From: Branchiibius hedensis
Lineage (GTDB): Bacteria; Actinomycetota; Actinomycetes; Actinomycetales; Dermatophilaceae
DNA: 64,000 bases
Direction: 5' to 3'
Assembly (NCBI RefSeq): GCF_900108585.1
Contig: NZ_UESZ01000001.1
Coordinates: 3,658,001-3,722,000 of the forward strand
Numbering within the stretch: the first letter of the stretch is position 1; every line of letters begins with the position of its first letter. The notes beneath the pieces are model-generated. The model was not told where the DNA came from. It searched no databases and worked only from the letters and a program-made list of their open reading frames with translations. The position numbers and the translations under genes were made by a program. Of this stretch, positions 44,227 through 52,689 are shown one piece after another.

Positions 44227-45131
44227 CGGACCGACCGCGGCCGGCGTTGGAGGAGCACCGCACCGCCAGTGACGCCGACAGCCTGCGGACCCTGGCTGGC
44301 CTGCTGACCGATCCGGACCCGGTGCGGATCGTGGACATCGGCGCCAATCCGATCGACGACCGGCCGCAGTACGCGACCCTGCTGGCCACCGGACTCGGGC
44401 GCGTGGTCGGCTTCGAACCGCAACGCGATGCCCTGGCGCGGCTGCACGAATTGGCCGGGCCCCAGGAGACCTATCTGCCGTACGCCGTGGGCGACGGCGC
44501 CAGTCACGAGCTGCGGATCTGCGCCTCCGACGGCTTCAGCAGTCTCTTCGAACCCGATCCCCGCCAACTGGACCTGCTCACCGACTTCCCCCGCCTGGCG
44601 CAGGTGGTCGACCGGCAGCCGGTCCCGACCGCGCGACTGGACGACATCGCCGAGATCGACGGGGTGGACCTGCTCAAGATGGACCTGCAGGGCGGAGAGC
44701 TGGCGGTGCTTGACGGGGGCCAGGAACGCCTGCGCGACTGCGTGGCGGTGCAGACAGAGGTCGGGTTCCACCGTCTCTACGAGGGTGCCCCGACGTTCGG
44801 CGACGTTGATCGCGTGCTGCGCGGATTGGGCATGCGACCCGCTGCCTTCGTCAGTGTTCGGACCTGGCCGCTGGCCCCGACCCAGTGGGCTGACCCCTGG
44901 GAGGCGGACGCACGGCAACTGGTCGAGGCGGACCTGCTCTACGTCCGAGACCTCACCACGATGCCTGAGTGGAGCGTGCACCAGCTGAATTCCCTTGCCC
45001 TCATTGCCCATGGCGTCTACCGGTCGGTCGGCCTGGCGCTGCGCTGCCTGGACCAACTCACCCGTGCGGGTGATATGCCAAAGGATGCGCTGGCGGCTTA
45101 TCGATCCCTGATCGGGTCTTTGGCTGGGTAA
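44223..45131 (+). CDS. FkbM-family methyltransferase
   Basis: 302 residues from a GTG at 44223 that overlaps the DUF2332 stop. SAM-binding motif I VRIVDIGANPIDDRPQYATLLATGLGRVVGFEP near 33-65 and the FkbM text VPTARLDDIAEIDGVDLLKMDLQGGELAVLDGG near 135-168 are clear, with TEVGFHRLYEGAPTFGDVDRVLRGLG after it. These enzymes O-methylate sugars or polyketides. The last 90 residues or so extend beyond the usual domain. Placement before several glycosyltransferases suggests it caps a sugar with a methyl group. Confidence 0.88.
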   Translation: MTDRPRPALEEHRTASDADSLRTLAGLLTDPDPVRIVDIGANPIDDRPQYATLLATGLGRVVGFEPQRDALARLHELAGPQETYLPYAVGDGASHELRICASDGFSSLFEPDPRQLDLLTDFPRLAQVVDRQPVPTARLDDIAEIDGVDLLKMDLQGGELAVLDGGQERLRDCVAVQTEVGFHRLYEGAPTFGDVDRVLRGLGMRPAAFVSVRTWPLAPTQWADPWEADARQLVEADLLYVRDLTTMPEWSVHQLNSLALIAHGVYRSVGLALRCLDQLTRAGDMPKDALAAYRSLIGSLAG

Positions 45132-45181
45132 CTTGCCAGAGGGCCGACGGTCGGCTTGTTATCGACGGGTCGGAGGTGTGA

Positions 45182-46270
45182 GTGCGCATCCTGCTGATCG
45201 GTCACACGCGCTTCGCGCTCGGTGCTCCGTTCGCTGGCGGGTTGGAGAGTGCGACCTGGCACCTGGCCGACCAGTTGGCGGCGGACGGACACGACGTCAC
45301 GGTCTTTGCTGCACCGGGTACCCGCTGTGGGCCGTCGGTCACGGTCATCAATCCCGTTGCCCCGCAGCCGGAATCGCGCTCGGTGGAATCGATGGGCAGC
45401 GGCGACCATGTTGTCGTTCATCATGCGTACCTGCAGTTGATGCTGCGGTTACAACGCTCCGAACCGTTCGACATCGTGCACAACCACAGCCTGCATTACC
45501 TGCCGATCGCGCTGAGCGGGCTGCTCGACGTACCCATGCTGACCACGTTGCACACCCCACCGATCGCGTGGATGGAGTCCGCCTTCCAACTGGCCCCCAC
45601 GATGGGCCAACACGCCTGCGCAGTAAGTGGTTTCACGGCAAGTTCTTGGCAGCACGCCGTCAGCGCCGACGTGGTTCACAACGGCGTCGACACCAACGTG
45701 TGGCGACCGGGTCCCGGCGGTGACGACCTGGTGTGGTCCGGGCGGATGGTCCCGGAGAAGGCGCCACATCTGGCCGTGGAGATCGCTCGTCGTGCGGGTC
45801 GGGCGCTGCACCTCGCCGGTCCGATCAGTGACCGGCGCTACTTCACCGAGCAGGTGATGCCGCTCCTGGGCGGCCCGATCCGGTACGCGGGTCATCTCGC
45901 CGAGGAGGAGCTTGCTGAGTTGGTCGGTCGCTGCGCCGCCGCGCTCGTGACCCCGGTGTGGGACGAGCCGTTCGGGCTGGTGGCGGCCGAAGCCATGGCG
46001 TGCGGCACCCCGGTGGTGGCGTTCGCTCGAGGCGGGCTGCCCGAGATCCTCGGATCCGAGGGCGGCATCGCGGTTCCCGCTGAGGACCTCTCAGCGGCAG
46101 CCAGGGCGGTGTCCGAGGCGCGGACCCTGTCCCGGATCCGAATCCGGCACCGGGCCGAGCGCTACTTCTCCGTGCAGCGGATGAGTACCGACTATCTGCG
46201 TATCTATCGGCGGATTCTGTTGGGAGGCAGTGACTTTGCGTCTGCTGGAGCGCACACCTATTCGGCCTGA
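45182..46270 (+). CDS. Glycosyltransferase, GT4-like (GT-B)
   Basis: 362 residues. N-terminal acceptor half: MRILLIGHTRFALGAPFAGGLESATWHLADQLAADGHDVTVFAAPG, then ISFDIVHNHSLHYL-like text near 100. C-terminal donor half with VWSGRMVPEKAPHLAVEIA near 185 and the EX7E motif in EPFGLVAAEAMACGTPVVAFARGGLPEIL near 260-288. It uses a nucleotide-sugar donor of unknown identity, probably retaining. The stop lies inside the next gene (41-bp overlap), so the genes are expressed together. Confidence 0.92.
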   Translation: MRILLIGHTRFALGAPFAGGLESATWHLADQLAADGHDVTVFAAPGTRCGPSVTVINPVAPQPESRSVESMGSGDHVVVHHAYLQLMLRLQRSEPFDIVHNHSLHYLPIALSGLLDVPMLTTLHTPPIAWMESAFQLAPTMGQHACAVSGFTASSWQHAVSADVVHNGVDTNVWRPGPGGDDLVWSGRMVPEKAPHLAVEIARRAGRALHLAGPISDRRYFTEQVMPLLGGPIRYAGHLAEEELAELVGRCAAALVTPVWDEPFGLVAAEAMACGTPVVAFARGGLPEILGSEGGIAVPAEDLSAAARAVSEARTLSRIRIRHRAERYFSVQRMSTDYLRIYRRILLGGSDFASAGAHTYSA

Positions 46271-47357
46271 TCGCGGCCAGCTCCCGCGCGTCGTGATGAT
46301 CCCGGGAGAGCATCGGTACGTCCGTTTTGCCATCACCGATCGCGCTGCGCGGCTGCGCGCCGATCGTGGTGGCGATGAAGACCAATGGTCACCCTCGCCC
46401 GCGTTGACCCCACAGTGGCTGCGCGCGCACCGGGATGAGTTCGATGTGGTCCACGTGCACTTCGGTTTCGAGGGTCGCTCCCCGCAGGAGCTTGCCGAGT
46501 GGGTGGCAACCCTGCGTGATTTGCAGGTCCCGCTGGTGCTCACCGTCCACGACCTCCAGCTGCCGCACGCGCAGGACCAACGTCGCTACCGGCAGCAGTT
46601 GGGCGCCATCCTCCCTGCCGCGGACGCCGTCCTGACCCTGACGCCCGGCGCGGCCCGACAGATCCGTTGGGAGTTCGGCCGCGAGGCCTGGGTGGTGCCG
46701 CATCCCCGGATGGTTCCGCTGGCCATGATCCAGGCAGCTGCTCGCACCGCCCCTGAACGCATCCGGGTAGGCATCCATCTGAAGAGCTTGCGCGCCAATG
46801 TCGCTCGCGCGTGCGTGCCAGCGGTGGCGGACGTCGTCGGGCGGCTGAGGGCGAGCGGACAGCCTGTGGAGCTGACCATTCACGCCCACCCGGAGCTGCG
46901 TGACGTGACGTTCCCGCGGTACGACGCGCCCACCCTGGAAATGCTGGATCGGGTCGCCGCCCACGATGGCGTCGGGGTCGTGTGGCACGAGCGGTTCACC
47001 GACCGCGAGCTGTGGGACTACCTGCGCGGTTTGCAGGTGTCGGTACTGCCCCACCGGTGGGGAACCCACTCCGGATGGTTGGAGGAATGTCGTGACCTCG
47101 GGGTGGTGCCGGTCGTCGGGGACGTCGGCTACCTGGCCGAACAGTCCGGAGCCCACACCTTCTGTTGGGACGGTGACGCCCCGGACCGCAATTCCCTGCA
47201 CCACGCCTTGTCCGCTGCTGTGGCTGAAGCCGCCCGCGGACGGAGTGTCACGGCGGCCACCACCTGGGCTGGGCACCGGGAGCGCACCGATCGGGGCAGC
47301 CAGCAGGTGCATCGCCGGATCTATCAGAGCCTGACCACGATCGCGGGACGAGGGTGA
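46230..47357 (+). CDS. Glycosyltransferase-like protein (GT-B fold)
   Basis: 375 residues from a GTG at 46230 with GGGAGG upstream, starting 41 bp before the previous stop. N-terminal half has FDVVHVHFGFEGRSPQELAEWVATLRDLQVPLVLTVHDLQLPHA near 70-115, C-terminal half has VSVLPHRWGTHSGWLEECRDLGVVPVVGDVGYLAEQ near 270-305, which takes the place of the usual donor-site EX7E. The clear Glu motif is weak (GWLEECRDLGVVPV), so the donor may be unusual. Function inferred from position and fold only. Confidence 0.75.
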   Translation: MTLRLLERTPIRPDRGQLPRVVMIPGEHRYVRFAITDRAARLRADRGGDEDQWSPSPALTPQWLRAHRDEFDVVHVHFGFEGRSPQELAEWVATLRDLQVPLVLTVHDLQLPHAQDQRRYRQQLGAILPAADAVLTLTPGAARQIRWEFGREAWVVPHPRMVPLAMIQAAARTAPERIRVGIHLKSLRANVARACVPAVADVVGRLRASGQPVELTIHAHPELRDVTFPRYDAPTLEMLDRVAAHDGVGVVWHERFTDRELWDYLRGLQVSVLPHRWGTHSGWLEECRDLGVVPVVGDVGYLAEQSGAHTFCWDGDAPDRNSLHHALSAAVAEAARGRSVTAATTWAGHRERTDRGSQQVHRRIYQSLTTIAGRG

Positions 47358-48256
47358 GCGCACTCGTGGCCCCCGATGCGCGGACTGCGCACTACGGCAC
47401 GTTCTACCGACTGACACCGCTGCCGGATAACTTTGTCGTGGTGCATGGCAACTGCCAGGCCGAGGCGATCAGGGTGTTGTTGGACGGCGCTCTTGCGGCG
47501 ACGGTGCGGGTCCCGCCGGTGCACGAACTCACCGCGGACGATCTGTCATATCTCGAACGCACCTACCGCGCGGCGCGGGCCCTGGTTGCTCAGCCCGTGC
47601 GGGACGGCTACCGGGGTCTGCCGATCGGCACAGCGCAGGTGCATGCCTTGTTGCCCACGGACGCTGCGCTGGTGATGTTCCCGGTGCTGCGATGGAGTGC
47701 TCTGCATCCCTATCACCTGCTCGCGCGATCCGCCGAGGTGAGCGATCCACCGTTGGTGCCCTACTACGACGTCCGGACGATCGCACGGGCCGCCGGATTG
47801 CCGCAGCCGCGGTTGACCGTGCGCGGCATCCGCCAGGTGGCCACCCGCAGTCGCGCGGAACTAGCTGTGCGCCAGGCGCGTTCGCGGACCATCCGCGCCG
47901 ATGACCTTTTCGCTGCGGCCGGGGCGGGGGCGACCAACACGATCAATCACCCCGGCAACAGCGTGCTCATGGGCGTCGCGCGCCGGATCCTGCACCGGCT
48001 GGGCGCCGCGGAGCAGGTCGCCGACCCCGGCCGGGAACTCCTGCGGTCGGTCTACGCACCCATGGAGGCCGAGACCCTTGACGCGTTGGCGCTGGCTGGT
48101 GCACCCCGGACGCACTGGATTGTGGGCGGCGAGCCGGTCGACGACGAAGAGGTGGCGCAGACGCATCTGAGCTGGCTGCGTTCCCAGCCGCAGGCCCTGG
48201 AGTTGGCAATCCGAGCCGCCGTCGGCTGGTCCGGACAGTACTCGGTGGCCTCGTGA
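47354..48256 (+). CDS. WcbI-like polysaccharide biosynthesis protein
   Basis: 300 residues. The start VVVHGNCQAEAIRVLLDGAL (about 27-46) and the later NTINHPGNSVLMGVARRIL near 195 are the two landmarks of the WcbI family, putative acyl/acetyltransferases of capsule clusters. A possible Cys-Asn/His pair lies in GNCQ and HPGN. It could O-acetylate the sugar chain built by neighbouring transferases. GTG start overlaps the previous stop; ATG-like overlap with the next gene. Confidence 0.8.
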   Translation: MSALVAPDARTAHYGTFYRLTPLPDNFVVVHGNCQAEAIRVLLDGALAATVRVPPVHELTADDLSYLERTYRAARALVAQPVRDGYRGLPIGTAQVHALLPTDAALVMFPVLRWSALHPYHLLARSAEVSDPPLVPYYDVRTIARAAGLPQPRLTVRGIRQVATRSRAELAVRQARSRTIRADDLFAAAGAGATNTINHPGNSVLMGVARRILHRLGAAEQVADPGRELLRSVYAPMEAETLDALALAGAPRTHWIVGGEPVDDEEVAQTHLSWLRSQPQALELAIRAAVGWSGQYSVAS

Positions 48257-49260
48257 ACGACCGACCGGTGCACGTGGTGATCGGTCCGGCCCGCCACGGC
48301 GTCGTGCGGCACGGCGCCGTGGTGGCAGGTGCCGGCACCGGGCGGCTACAGACCAGCGCCGAGCCCCTCGATCCGGGTGTGTTGAGCGGGCGCAGGGTGA
48401 TCGTGCAGTTCACCGACCGGATCTTCGGCACCGACGCTCTGCACGCCGCCGCAACGCTCGAGCGGATGCTGGCGCGGGCGGAGCGTCGCGTGGTGGTGCT
48501 GCACGATCTGCCCCAGGCCAGCGACGGTGCCGCTTGGCAGCGGCGCCGGGCCGGATACGCCCGCGTGGCAGCGCAAGCCGACGTCGTCGTGGTCAGCAGC
48601 GCGCACGAGGCGGGTTTGCTGACCGACGCAGCACCCGGCGTACGTCCCGTCGTCATCCCGCTGCCCATCGACCCATCGCCGTACGCCGATGGGTTGCCTC
48701 CCGTGCCAACCGCCGCCCCGGCGCCCGGCGAGGCGGTTGTCGGCGTGCTCGGGTATCTCTACCCGGGTAAGGGCCTGGAACAGGTCCTCGACGCGGTCGC
48801 GGGGCTACCGGTCAGGGTCGTCAACGTGGGAACTGCGGCCGCCGGGCACGAAGACCAGGTCGCGACCCTGCAGGCCCGGGCGCGAGCGCTCGGTGTGACC
48901 CTGAGCATCACCGGATGGTTGGACGATGCCGAGTTCGCCGGGGCCATCGCGGCGGTCGACGTGCCGGTCGCGGCGCATCAGCACATCTCGGCGTCCGGAT
49001 CCATCAACTCCTGGCTCGCGGCCGGCCGCCGACCGATCGTCATCACATCGCCGTACGTCGATGAGCTGGTCGATCGGATACCCGGGGCGCTGACCGTCGT
49101 TGCCGGATCACACCAGCTGAGGGGTGCCGTCGTGGCGGCCCTTGCCCAGCCGGAGCTGAGCCGGCTGGACGTGGCGCACATCGGGCCCTCGAGCGCTCAG
49201 GTGGCACGGCAACTCGAAGAACTGGCAAGAGAAGAACTGGCAGGAGAGGAAACGGCGTGA
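48253..49260 (+). CDS. Glycosyltransferase-like protein
   Basis: 335 residues, GT-B type. The N-terminal half has VVVLHDLPQASDGAAWQRRRAGYARVAAQADVVVVSSAHEAGLL near 80-125; the donor half has VVGVLGYLYPGKGLEQVLDAVAGL near 165 and ITGWLDDAEFAGAIAAVDVPVAAHQHISASGSINSWLAAGRRPIVI near 220-265. The usual EX7E is replaced by SGSINSWLAAGRRPIV, so donor contacts differ. A GTG start at 48253 overlaps the WcbI-like stop. Confidence 0.78.
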   Translation: MNDRPVHVVIGPARHGVVRHGAVVAGAGTGRLQTSAEPLDPGVLSGRRVIVQFTDRIFGTDALHAAATLERMLARAERRVVVLHDLPQASDGAAWQRRRAGYARVAAQADVVVVSSAHEAGLLTDAAPGVRPVVIPLPIDPSPYADGLPPVPTAAPAPGEAVVGVLGYLYPGKGLEQVLDAVAGLPVRVVNVGTAAAGHEDQVATLQARARALGVTLSITGWLDDAEFAGAIAAVDVPVAAHQHISASGSINSWLAAGRRPIVITSPYVDELVDRIPGALTVVAGSHQLRGAVVAALAQPELSRLDVAHIGPSSAQVARQLEELAREELAGEETA

Positions 49261-50477
49261 GCGGGCCTCTGGTGAGTGTGGTGGTGCCGTACTACGACGC
49301 GCCGGCGCGGCTCGAGCGGTTGTTGGAGGGCTTGCGTCAGCAAACCCTCGGCACCGACCGCTTCGAGGTGATCGTCGCCGACGACGGATCCCCGCACACA
49401 CCGCACATCGATTGGGGTGAGCTCGACGGTCAGGTGGTGCGCCAGGCCCGCCGCGGCTTCCGGGCGGCCGCGGCCCGCAACCTCGGACTGCGGGCGGCGA
49501 CCGGTGCGGTGGTCTGCTTCCTCGACGCGGATCTGGTGCCGGCGCCGGACTACCTGGAGCAGATGGCCGCCGCAACCCAGGAGCGCTGCGTCGTCGTGGG
49601 CGCTCGTCGGCACGTCGACCTGACGGACTGGTCGCCACGGCAGGTCCGGGCGTGGCTGCTCAGCGACGGTCCGGCGCCAGCGCGGTTGACCGATCCGGAC
49701 TGGCTGGAGTGGGGTTATCACGAGACCGACGACCTGAGGTCCGCCGATGACCTGTCGTTCCGTTTCGTCATCAGTGCCGTGATGAGTGCCGATCGTCAAT
49801 TCCTTTGCCGCGTCGGGGGTTTCGACGAGACCTTTGTGGCCTACGGGGGCGAGGACTGGGAGTTGGCACAGCGCTGTTGGTTGGCCGGCGCCACCCTGCG
49901 GCACCTTCCGGGTGCAGTGGCCTGGCACGACGGGCCCGACGCGGGCGGCCGAGGCAATGACCTGGTGGCATTGAAGAACTACGAAACCGCCCATCTCGCG
50001 ACGAGATTGACCCACCCGCTGATCCGCGGCAACGGTCTGGTGCATGCCATCCCGGACGTGGTGATCGAGGCGGACGTCGGTCAGTGGTCGTTGGGTCAGA
50101 TCTTGGTGGCCGTGCCCAGCTGGCTCGGCGCCAACGACGCCGGCGTGTGGTTCGACGACACCGCCGACGCGGCGTCGCTGCGAGCTCTGGGTGCTGATCC
50201 GCGGGTCCACGCCGGCCCGCCACCGCAGCACGTCACCGCCCGGTGCCGCTTCCGGGTGCGAGTCGATTCGCCGGTCCGGTTGCTGACCAGCTGGCGCGAC
50301 GCCATCGCCGCTAGCGGCCACCGGGAGACCGCGCCGGTCACGGTGGAGCACAGCCGCGACCGTGCATTGGCACTCCTGGGCCTCACCCCGCGACAGGTGC
50401 GGGCGCTGCCGCCGCAGGCCACCGAGCCCGTACCCGCACAGATCGTCGCCGAACGGGCGCGGGCGTCGGTGACATGA
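49257..50477 (+). CDS. Family 2 glycosyltransferase with C-terminal galactosyltransferase-like domain
   Basis: 406 residues. GT-A motifs in order: VSVVVPYYDAPARLERLLEGLRQQ near 6-29, VIVADDGSPH near 38 (nucleotide-binding), FLDADLVPAPDYLEQM near 90-105 (DxD as DAD) and GFDETFVAYGGEDWELAQRCWLAGATLRHLPGAVAWHD near 188-225, the GED segment and metal/acid region of Glyco_transf_7C. Probably inverting, cytoplasmic. The last 150 residues are not clearly assigned. GTG/GTGA overlaps on both sides. Confidence 0.9.
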   Translation: MSGPLVSVVVPYYDAPARLERLLEGLRQQTLGTDRFEVIVADDGSPHTPHIDWGELDGQVVRQARRGFRAAAARNLGLRAATGAVVCFLDADLVPAPDYLEQMAAATQERCVVVGARRHVDLTDWSPRQVRAWLLSDGPAPARLTDPDWLEWGYHETDDLRSADDLSFRFVISAVMSADRQFLCRVGGFDETFVAYGGEDWELAQRCWLAGATLRHLPGAVAWHDGPDAGGRGNDLVALKNYETAHLATRLTHPLIRGNGLVHAIPDVVIEADVGQWSLGQILVAVPSWLGANDAGVWFDDTADAASLRALGADPRVHAGPPPQHVTARCRFRVRVDSPVRLLTSWRDAIAASGHRETAPVTVEHSRDRALALLGLTPRQVRALPPQATEPVPAQIVAERARASVT

Positions 50478-51448
50478 TCGGCTTCTACGTTCACCACGTG
50501 GGCGGCGGGCACGTGACCCGGGCGCTCCAGATCGCCGGCGAACTGGACGTGCCCGTCACCGGATTGAGCACGCTGCCGCGGCCGCACGACTGGCCCGGTC
50601 AGTGGCTTCAACTGCCGCCCGATGATTCACCCGGGGATAACCCGGGGGACCCTGCCGCACAGGCCGACGCCGGAGGGGCGTTGCACTTCGCGCCGCTGCG
50701 CCCCGGCTTCCGGGACCGGCAACGCGCAATCGCCCAGTGGGTCAGCGCTGCGGCACCGCGTGCGGTCCTGGTGGACGTATCCGTCGAGGTGGCGGCCCTG
50801 TTCCGCTTGTTGGCCGTACCGGTCGTGGTCACCGCGATGCCAGGTGATCGAAACGACCGCGTCCACCGGCTGGGGTACGACCTGGCCAGCGCCGTCATCG
50901 CCCCTTGGCCGTCCGCGGCGCACCCGGGGTCTGCCGCGCGAGGTGAGCGCACGACGTACGTCGGGGGTATCTCCCGGTTTGCCGGTCGCTACCCGGACCC
51001 GGGTCTGCGTGAGCTCCGGCGCGGCGTGGTGCTGTGGGGTTCTGGAGGCGCGGATCTGTCTGTGTCGCAACGAAACGCGATGACCACGGCGATGCCCGGG
51101 TGGGACTGGGTCTTTGCGACGGAGCTGCCGGCGGAGCGGCTATGGCAGGAGTTGCAGCAGGCCCGGGTGGTCGTCTCCCACGCCGGGCAGGGTGCCATCG
51201 CCGACCTCGCTATCGCGGGCGCCCCGGCGGTGGTCGTGGCCGCCGATCGTCCGCACGGTGAGCAACGAGCCACTGCCCAGGAGTTACGGCGGTTGGGCCT
51301 GGCCATCGGGGTGCAGCGGTGGCCGCGCGATGAGGACTGGCCGGGCTTGTTGTCGGAGGCGGCCAACCTCGGCGGCCGGCGCTGGTCAGCCTGGCTCGGT
51401 AGCGGCGCTGCGGGGGCGGCACGGGTGCTGCGGGAGGTGGCGGCGTGA
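50474..51448 (+). CDS. Glycosyltransferase with GT28-like C-terminal half
   Basis: 324 residues. It begins YVHHVGGGHVTRALQIAGEL (MurG-like GGGH loop), has an N-terminal half with AVLVDVSVEVAALFRLLAVPVVVTAMPGDRNDR near 95-127, and a C-terminal half with RVVVSHAGQGAIADLAIAGAPAVVVAADRPHGEQRATAQEL near 225-265, the donor-binding text of GT28 (MurG/UGT-like) enzymes. The substrate is unknown. Overlaps neighbours by 4 bp at both ends. Confidence 0.85.
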   Translation: MIGFYVHHVGGGHVTRALQIAGELDVPVTGLSTLPRPHDWPGQWLQLPPDDSPGDNPGDPAAQADAGGALHFAPLRPGFRDRQRAIAQWVSAAAPRAVLVDVSVEVAALFRLLAVPVVVTAMPGDRNDRVHRLGYDLASAVIAPWPSAAHPGSAARGERTTYVGGISRFAGRYPDPGLRELRRGVVLWGSGGADLSVSQRNAMTTAMPGWDWVFATELPAERLWQELQQARVVVSHAGQGAIADLAIAGAPAVVVAADRPHGEQRATAQELRRLGLAIGVQRWPRDEDWPGLLSEAANLGGRRWSAWLGSGAAGAARVLREVAA

Positions 51449-52296
51449 TCGCCGTGCTGACGATCGTTCACGGCCGCCATGACCATCTGCGTAATCAGCG
51501 CCGGGGGTTGCTGACCAGTACCAGCGCCGCCGATCTGCACGTCGTGGTCGCCATGGGCGATCCGCAGGTACGCCGTGCGCTGACTGACGTCGAGGGCTAC
51601 GGCCCACCGATCCTGCTGGAGGAGTTGGTGACCGATCCGGGTCGACTGCCCCTGGCGGCGGCCAGGAATCGGGCGGCCGAGGTGGCGCTCGCCGCCGGCG
51701 CTGACGTTCTGGTGTTCCTTGACGTCGACTGTGTGCCGACACCGTCGCTGATCGGTCAGTATGCCGGGTCGGTCCGGGCGCGCGATGGCGCCGGCCGGTC
51801 GCCGGCGGTGTGGTGTGGCGCGACGGCTCGGCTGCCTCGACTGGACGGTCCGGGTGACTACCCGATCGCCGCGCCGGAGGTCCTGTCGGCGATGGCGGTT
51901 CCCGATGCCGGTCGGCCCGTGCTTGACCCGGGCCAGGCGCGGGTCGAGCCCGATCTGACCAGGTTCTGGTCGCTGAATTTTGCTCTGGGACAAAGTGATT
52001 GGTGTGCTACCGGTGGCTTCGACGAGGCGTACGTCGGATACGGGGGAGAGGACACCGACTTTGCGCAGCGCCTGGGGCGCGCCGGTGGGTCGATGGTGTG
52101 GCTGGGCGGAGCGATCGCACATCACCAGTGGCATGACAGCCAGTCGCCACCCGTCGGCCACCTGGTCGACATTGTGCGCAACGCCAACCTCTTCCATGAC
52201 CGATGGGGCTGGTGGCCGATGCATGGCTGGCTCGACGCCTTCGCGAGCCGTGGCCTCGCGGGCAGGGACGCCGACGGGCGTTGGCAGGTGGTTTAG
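51445..52296 (+). CDS. Family 2 glycosyltransferase, galactosyltransferase-like
   Basis: 283 residues. AVLTIVHGRHDHLRNQRRGLL near 3-23, VVVAMGDPQVRRALTD near 35, VFLDVDCVPTPSLIGQY near 90-106 (DVD metal motif) and GFDEAYVGYGGEDTDFAQRLGRAGGSMVWLGGAIAHHQWH near 190-230 with the GED region and a metal-binding His. NANLFHDRWGWWPMHGWLDAF near 252-272 is typical of this group. Overlaps the previous gene by GTGA. Confidence 0.88.
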   Translation: MIAVLTIVHGRHDHLRNQRRGLLTSTSAADLHVVVAMGDPQVRRALTDVEGYGPPILLEELVTDPGRLPLAAARNRAAEVALAAGADVLVFLDVDCVPTPSLIGQYAGSVRARDGAGRSPAVWCGATARLPRLDGPGDYPIAAPEVLSAMAVPDAGRPVLDPGQARVEPDLTRFWSLNFALGQSDWCATGGFDEAYVGYGGEDTDFAQRLGRAGGSMVWLGGAIAHHQWHDSQSPPVGHLVDIVRNANLFHDRWGWWPMHGWLDAFASRGLAGRDADGRWQVV

Positions 52297-52298
52297 AA

Positions 52299-52685
52299 GT
52301 GGTGCAACGAAGCGTCGCCGCGCGGGGCCGGCTCACGGTGGAGGACTGCTGGCAGCGGTACGCCGATCTGGACCAGTGGCAGACGTGGTCCCCGCAGATC
52401 CGCGAGGTGCGTGCCTCGTCGCGGCGGCTGGTTGAGGGTCTGCGCGGGACGGTGGTCGGGCCGGTCGGGATCCAGGTGGCGTTCGAGGTTCTGGCCGTGG
52501 ATACCGCTGCCAGACAATGGAAGTGGCGGGTCAACATGGGCGGGGCGAAGGTCACGATGACTCACCTGCTGGGCACGGACGGCGACCGAAGCGTCGCCAC
52601 GCTGATCGCGGACGGTCCCGCGATCGTCGTACTGCCGTATCTACCGGTTGCGGCCCTGGCGCTGAGCAGGCTCACGCGGGGGTGA
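52299..52685 (+). CDS. SRPBCC (polyketide cyclase/START-like) protein
   Basis: 128 residues from a GTG at 52299 with AGGTGG 7 nt upstream, 2 bp after the glycosyltransferase stop. Helix-grip text: CWQRYADLDQWQTWSPQIREVRASS near 16-40 and a strand-rich VAFEVLAVDTAARQWKWRVNMGGAKVTMTHLLG. The family binds hydrophobic ligands; this one might bind a lipid carrier or be a scavenger. Ends 5 bp before the convergent ligase gene. Confidence 0.75.
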   Translation: MVQRSVAARGRLTVEDCWQRYADLDQWQTWSPQIREVRASSRRLVEGLRGTVVGPVGIQVAFEVLAVDTAARQWKWRVNMGGAKVTMTHLLGTDGDRSVATLIADGPAIVVLPYLPVAALALSRLTRG

Positions 52686-52689
52686 CAGC

